Shown here: positions 6,411-9,720 of the stretch, one piece after another
How positions within the stretch are numbered: position 1 is the first letter of the stretch
Layout of the letters: each line of letters opens with the position of its first letter
NCBI GenBank assembly: GCA_947454695.1
Contig: CANGMW010000082.1
Coordinates: forward strand, 1-9,720
Origin: Comamonadaceae bacterium
GTDB lineage: Bacteria > Pseudomonadota > Gammaproteobacteria > Burkholderiales > Burkholderiaceae_C
Direction: 5' to 3'
DNA: 9,720 nt
Notes under the pieces: generated by a model
Database searches by the model: none
Told to the model about the DNA's origin: nothing
Seen by the model: only the letters and a program-made list of their open reading frames with translations
Made by a program: the position numbers and the translations under genes

Positions 6411-6411
6411 T

Positions 6412-7140
6412 ATGACTTCCCCCCTCCTCAAAATCACCGACCTGCGCGCCGGCTATGGCCGTGCCGAGGTGCTGCACGGTCTGAACGTGCAAGCCGACAA
6501 GGGCAGCGTGATCACCGTCATCGGCCCCAACGGCGCCGGCAAGTCCACGTTCCTCAACAGCCTGATGGGCATCTTGCCGAGCAAGGGCCGCATCGAATTT
6601 GACGGACAAGCCATCGAAGACCTCACGCTGGAAGAGCGCGTGATGCTGGGTATGGCCTTGGTGCCGGAAAAACGCGAACTCTTCACCACCATGAGCGTAG
6701 AAGACAACCTGGTGCTGGGCGGTTACCGCCAAATGCGCTTGGGCAATGCCGCCTGGCGCGACCGGCTGGCCGATGTGTACGACCTGTTCCCACGCCTGAA
6801 AGAGCGCCGTCAACAAGAAGCCGGCACGCTGTCGGGGGGCGAGCGTCAGATGCTGGCCGTGGGCCGCTCGCTGATGTCCCGCCCTGCGCTCTTGATGCTC
6901 GATGAGCCCAGCCTGGGGCTGGCGCCGCTCATCGTGCGCGAGATTTTTTCCATCATCGACACCCTGCGTCAAACCGGCGTGACGATTGTGCTGGTGGAGC
7001 AAAACGCCCGCGCCGCTTTGGCTGTGGCCGACCAGGGCTATGTGCTGGAGATGGGCGAGATCGGCCTGCATGGCCCGGCCAGCGAACTGGCCGAAGACCC
7101 GCGCGTGATCGACACCTATTTGGGTGCTGCCAAAAAATAA
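6412..7140 (+). CDS. livF: LivF-type ATPase of the HAAT ABC importer
   Basis: A 242-residue ABC ATPase of normal LivF length. Walker A GPNGAGKST is at 38-46. The PEKRELFTTMSVEDNL stretch (85-100) is a LivF hallmark. The signature LSGGERQML starts at residue 140, Walker B ends at D164-E165 (LLMLDEP), and the switch position is Gln (VEQN, Q197) instead of His, as is usual in LivF proteins. It would pair with the ATPase half of the fused protein encoded just upstream, so the complete importer is receptor, LivH, LivM-LivG and LivF. The frame is open back to a GTG at 6325, but those extra 29 residues are translated repeat sequence, so ATG 6412 is preferred. The downstream gene starts 16 nt after the stop. 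Confidence 0.92.
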   Translation: MTSPLLKITDLRAGYGRAEVLHGLNVQADKGSVITVIGPNGAGKSTFLNSLMGILPSKGRIEFDGQAIEDLTLEERVMLGMALVPEKRELFTTMSVEDNLVLGGYRQMRLGNAAWRDRLADVYDLFPRLKERRQQEAGTLSGGERQMLAVGRSLMSRPALLMLDEPSLGLAPLIVREIFSIIDTLRQTGVTIVLVEQNARAALAVADQGYVLEMGEIGLHGPASELAEDPRVIDTYLGAAKK

Positions 7141-7156
7141 TCGGAATCCGTCAACC

Positions 7157-8887
7157 ATGAACGCTTACCAACCCTGCACCGAAGACATGCTGTTTGTGCT
7201 GCAACGCGTGTTGGGCGCCTCCGCGCAGCTGCAGTCGCTTCCCCCCTTTACAGAAGTCGATGCCGACCTGATGGGCCAGGTGCTCGATGAGGCCGGCAAG
7301 TTTGTCGGCGAAGTCATCGCCCCGCTCAACCGCGAAGGCGACGAGGTAGGTGCGCAGTGGCAGGCCGGTGCTGTGACCATGCCCCCCGGTTTTCGGGACG
7401 CCTACCAGTCGTTCTGGCAAGCCGGCTGGCCGGCGCTCGCAGCCAGCACAGAAGATGGCGGCCAAGGTTTGCCTTCTGTTTTGGAGATCATGCTTTACGA
7501 GATGCTCTCAGCCGCTAACCACGGTTGGACCATGGCGCCGGGTTTGCTGCACGGTGCCTACGAGTGCATCAAACACCATGCCAGCGATGAACTCAAAGCC
7601 CGCTACCTCGACAAAGTGGCCACCGGCGAATGGCTGGCCACCATGTGCCTGACCGAACCGCATGCGGGCTCCGACTTAGGTTTGGCGCGCACCAAGGCCG
7701 TGTTGCAGGCCGATGGCCGTTATGCGCTTTCGGGCACCAAGATTTTTATTTCCGGGGGCGAACACGACCTGACCGACAACATCGTGCACCTGGTGCTTGC
7801 GCGCCTGCCCGACGCGCCGCCCGGCCCCAAAGGCCTGTCGCTGTTTTTGGTTCCGAAGTTTTATGCAGACGGCAGCCGCAGTGCGGTGTTTTGTGAGCGC
7901 ATCGAGGAAAAAATGGGCCTGCACGGTAGCCCCACCTGCGTGATGCGTTTTGACGAGGCCCAGGGCTGGATCGTGGGCGAACCGGGCAAGGGGCTCAACG
8001 CCATGTTCGTCATGATGAACGCCGCGCGCCTGCATGTGGCCATGCAAGGCATTGGCCTGCTGGATTCATGCTGGCAAAAAGCGGATGCGTATTCCAAAGA
8101 GCGTCGCCAGATGCGCGCACCCGGCAAGGCCAAGGGTGCGGGCGATGCTGACCTGATTGCCGAGCACCCCGCCATGCGTCGCATTCTGGATACCCAGCGT
8201 GCCTGGATCGATGCCGGCCGCGTGCTGGCCTACAAGACAGCAATGGAACTCGACCAGATCAAGCACGGTGAGCCCCAGGCGCAGGCGCTCGCGCAGCGCT
8301 GGTGTGCGTTGGTCACCCCCATCATGAAATCGGTCTTCACACACCAGGCCTTCCACGGTGGCAGCGACTGCCTGCAGGTGTTTGGCGGCCACGGCTATGT
8401 GCGCGAGTGGGGCATTGAGCAAAATATCCGCGATGCACGGGTGGCCATGATTTACGAAGGCACCAACGAGATCCAGGCGATTGACCTGCTAGTACGCAAG
8501 GTGCTCGCCGATGGCGGTCAGGGCATTTGCGCCCTGCTTGATGCGCTCAAGGCTGAGTTGCCCGCCCATGCACCGACACGCCAAGCAACGCTGGAGCGAA
8601 TCGCTGCTGTGCAAAACACCACCCGGCAGATCGTTGCAGCCGCTTCGCAAGACGCTGCGCTGGCCTACCGGATTGCCGATGACTACCTGCGTGCCTGCGC
8701 GCTGGTGCTGATGGATTGGTCCTGGCATCGTATTGAAGCGGCCTTGGCTGATGACGTGGCGCCTGCGGCGACGCGCTGGCGAGCACCGGCTCAGGCCCTG
8801 CGCCAATGGGTCTTGCCGGAACTGGGCATGCGTTTGAACATCATGGCCGCTCAGATCGAAGCCGTCAGCCCAAGCCTTGCCGCCTGA
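7157..8887 (+). CDS. acyl-CoA dehydrogenase, large DmdC/FadE-like subfamily
   Basis: A 576-residue FAD-dependent acyl-CoA dehydrogenase. It is longer than the ~380-residue classical enzymes because of a C-terminal extension (about residue 450 onward), as in 3-methylmercaptopropionyl-CoA dehydrogenase (DmdC) relatives. The flavin/substrate motif CLTEPHAGSDLG is at 164-175, FGGHGYVREWGIEQNIRDAR starts at 409, and the probable catalytic base is E434 in IYEGTNEIQ. It would introduce an alpha-beta double bond into an acyl-CoA and pass electrons to ETF. In this cluster, 3-(hydroxyphenyl)propionyl-CoA to hydroxycinnamoyl-CoA is an attractive role, but a fatty acyl substrate is not excluded. ATG 7157 follows only a weak GGAA (7143-7146). 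The frame also opens at 7124, which would overlap the LivF gene by 17 nt and add 11 polar residues; 7157 fits the family N-terminus better. Confidence 0.88.
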   Translation: MNAYQPCTEDMLFVLQRVLGASAQLQSLPPFTEVDADLMGQVLDEAGKFVGEVIAPLNREGDEVGAQWQAGAVTMPPGFRDAYQSFWQAGWPALAASTEDGGQGLPSVLEIMLYEMLSAANHGWTMAPGLLHGAYECIKHHASDELKARYLDKVATGEWLATMCLTEPHAGSDLGLARTKAVLQADGRYALSGTKIFISGGEHDLTDNIVHLVLARLPDAPPGPKGLSLFLVPKFYADGSRSAVFCERIEEKMGLHGSPTCVMRFDEAQGWIVGEPGKGLNAMFVMMNAARLHVAMQGIGLLDSCWQKADAYSKERRQMRAPGKAKGAGDADLIAEHPAMRRILDTQRAWIDAGRVLAYKTAMELDQIKHGEPQAQALAQRWCALVTPIMKSVFTHQAFHGGSDCLQVFGGHGYVREWGIEQNIRDARVAMIYEGTNEIQAIDLLVRKVLADGGQGICALLDALKAELPAHAPTRQATLERIAAVQNTTRQIVAAASQDAALAYRIADDYLRACALVLMDWSWHRIEAALADDVAPAATRWRAPAQALRQWVLPELGMRLNIMAAQIEAVSPSLAA

Positions 8888-8890
8888 AGC

Positions 8891-9346
8891 ATGAACGCAC
8901 CCGAGACACTCGCGGCAGTGGACGAGCTGGACACCAGTTTCCTGGAAAGTCTGATGGGCTACAACGCCCGGCGCGCGACCTTGGTGATCGTCGATGCTTT
9001 TTTGAAAGGCATGGCCGTTCACGACCTGCGCCCCGTTGATTTTTCAGTGCTCTCGGTGATTGCCCACAACAGCGGCGTGACCTCGCGACAGTTGTGCAGC
9101 GCCCTCAATATCCAACCGCCCAATTTGGTGGGCATGCTCAACACGCTTGAAAAGCGCGGCTTGATTCACCGTGTGCCGCACCCGCGCGATGGGCGCGCCA
9201 TGAGCCTGCACCTCACCACCCAAGGCGTGACCTTGATCAAGGCTGCAGAAAAATCTGCCGCAGAGCTTGAGGCGGCCATCACGTCGTCACTCAGTGCCGG
9301 CGAGCGCAAGACCTTGATGGCATTGCTGAAAAAAATCTACGCTTGA
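8891..9346 (+). CDS. MarR-family transcriptional regulator
   Basis: A 151-residue winged-helix protein with the MarR layout: an N-terminal dimerisation helix, then DFSVLSVIAHNSGVTSRQLCSALNI (50-74) as helices 3 and 4 plus turn, the recognition helix at about 75-87 (PPNLVGMLNTLEKRGLI segment), a beta wing carrying PRDGRA (98-103), and a C-terminal dimer helix. The start lies 3 nt after the acyl-CoA dehydrogenase stop and has no separate ribosome site, so it is probably translated by coupling as the last cistron. MarR proteins beside hydroxycinnamoyl-CoA genes (for example CouR) are repressors released by the CoA thioester. That role is likely here but inferred. If it represses the operon that carries it, it would form a negative feedback loop. 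No clear terminator follows. Confidence 0.88.
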   Translation: MNAPETLAAVDELDTSFLESLMGYNARRATLVIVDAFLKGMAVHDLRPVDFSVLSVIAHNSGVTSRQLCSALNIQPPNLVGMLNTLEKRGLIHRVPHPRDGRAMSLHLTTQGVTLIKAAEKSAAELEAAITSSLSAGERKTLMALLKKIYA

Positions 9347-9408
9347 TGCCTTGGCACACTTTGCGTCAGACATGAACTGAAAAAATTCTCTGCTACCAAA
9401 GCGATAGC

Positions 9409-9418
9409 AATTCGAATT
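9409..9418. promoter_or_regulatory. AATTCGAATT palindrome (candidate operator)
   Basis: A perfect 10-bp palindrome at 9409-9418, only 6 bp upstream of the -10-like hexamer at 9425-9430, so within the -35/-10 spacer. It lies in an AT-rich patch in otherwise GC-rich DNA. Either regulator gene flanking it (MarR before, HxlR after) could encode the cognate protein. Extended symmetry beyond 10 bp is poor. Confidence 0.35.
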
Positions 9419-9424
9419 TTGCGG

Positions 9425-9430
9425 TATAGT
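9425..9430 (+). promoter_or_regulatory. candidate -10 element for the HxlR-type gene
   Basis: TATAGT (5 of 6 matches to TATAAT) lies in the 178-nt gap between the MarR and HxlR genes. At 17 nt upstream there is no recognisable -35 (CGATAG at 9402-9407), which suggests a weak or activator-dependent promoter. The upstream stretch CTGAAAAAATTCTC (9377-9390) is AT-rich, like an UP element. A start near 9437 would give a leader of ~88 nt. Confidence 0.4.
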
Positions 9431-9524
9431 CCACCCTCCCGTCAGACAAGCACCTCCAATAAGATCCCGCCTTCCAGCAGAATTCTTGGTGTCGTTGTCA
9501 GAAAAATAACAAGAGGAGTCGCCC

Positions 9525-9720
9525 ATGAGTTCCAAAGACAATGCCGCCGTCTCGCAGCTGTTGAGTCTGCTGGAATCTCGCTACGCGATTCGCGTGCTGT
9601 GGGCCTTGCGGGACGGCCATGCACAAACCTTTCGTTTGCTGCAAGACAGCGTGGGGGGCATCACCCCCAACACCCTGAACACGCGCATCAAAGAATTGCG
9701 TGAGGCCGCTTTACTCACCC
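9525..9720 (+). CDS. HxlR-family transcriptional regulator, 5' part only
   Basis: An ATG at 9525, preceded by an excellent ribosome site AAGAGGAG (9511-9518), opens a frame of 65 complete codons that runs off the window. The translation includes LLESRYAIRVLWALRDG, then FRLLQDSVGGITPNTLNTRI and KELREAALLT. This is the winged-helix pattern of HxlR (DUF24) regulators: helix 1 with an RVLWAL core, the F-R-L-L-Q helix, the turn GGITPNTL, and the recognition helix followed by KELREAALLT. HxlR proteins commonly start with a redox-sensitive Cys near residue 10; no Cys is present in these 65 residues, so thiol sensing at that position is unlikely. It probably begins a separate transcription unit. Its target is unknown. 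Confidence 0.78.
   Translation, partial: MSSKDNAAVSQLLSLLESRYAIRVLWALRDGHAQTFRLLQDSVGGITPNTLNTRIKELREAALLT

Noticed and set aside
6325..6411. GTG-started 29-residue N-terminal extension of LivF
   Set aside because: The extension is translated repeat sequence (copy C) and is absent from LivF proteins; ATG 6412 has AGGAGA at ideal distance.
7124..7156. Earlier start for the acyl-CoA dehydrogenase
   Set aside because: It would overlap livF by 17 nt and add a polar 11-residue tail; the family N-terminus fits ATG 7157. Not fully excluded, because the ribosome site at 7157 is weak.
6229..7158. 309-codon open frame on the - strand over livF and the repeats
   Set aside because: It is an antisense shadow of a clear ABC ATPase gene in high-GC DNA. 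Its translation is rich in His/Gln/Gly with no recognisable domain.
9347..9390. Possible terminator after the MarR gene
   Set aside because: Only 4-bp stems can be drawn (TGCC/GGCA and TCAG/CTGA), and neither is followed by a T tract.

Overview
The window is high-GC DNA with tightly packed genes all on the + strand. Protein style and a dispersed GC-rich intergenic repeat suggest a betaproteobacterium of the Burkholderiales, most likely Comamonadaceae (Hydrogenophaga, Rhodoferax, Polaromonas or Limnohabitans type). The taxon is inferred from recognition only. The window opens inside one gene and closes inside another.

Layout. (1) 1-2123, CoA-dependent aromatic acid degradation: the 3' part of a feruloyl-CoA synthase, an HSD10-like short-chain 3-hydroxyacyl-CoA dehydrogenase, and a hotdog thioesterase of the 4-hydroxybenzoyl-CoA type. 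(2) 2173-7140, a branched-chain-amino-acid-family (HAAT) ABC importer: periplasmic binding protein, LivH-type permease, a fused LivM-LivG permease/ATPase, and a LivF-type ATPase. (3) 7157-9346, a large DmdC/FadE-like acyl-CoA dehydrogenase followed 3 nt later by a MarR-family regulator. (4) 9347-9720, an intergenic region with a candidate promoter, then the first 65 codons of an HxlR-family regulator.

How it fits together (inference). The importer would bring in hydroxycinnamate or hydroxyphenylpropanoate-type acids. The ligase would make the CoA thioester. The acyl-CoA dehydrogenase could convert saturated side chains to the cinnamoyl-CoA level. The short-chain dehydrogenase would oxidise the beta-hydroxy intermediate. 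After thiolysis by a thiolase not seen here, the thioesterase would release 4-hydroxybenzoate or vanillate. The set points to the beta-oxidative route rather than the retro-aldol/vanillin route. A hydratase and a thiolase are missing and may lie upstream. The MarR protein would be the ligand-responsive repressor.

The most unusual feature is a family of about 89-bp GC-rich repeats: one copy at 1605-1691 and two in perfect head-to-tail array at 6233-6410. They sit exactly between a stop codon and the next start codon and supply the Shine-Dalgarno sequence of the downstream gene. No wholly new multi-gene system is evident; the cluster is a recognisable catabolic/uptake locus with some odd details.
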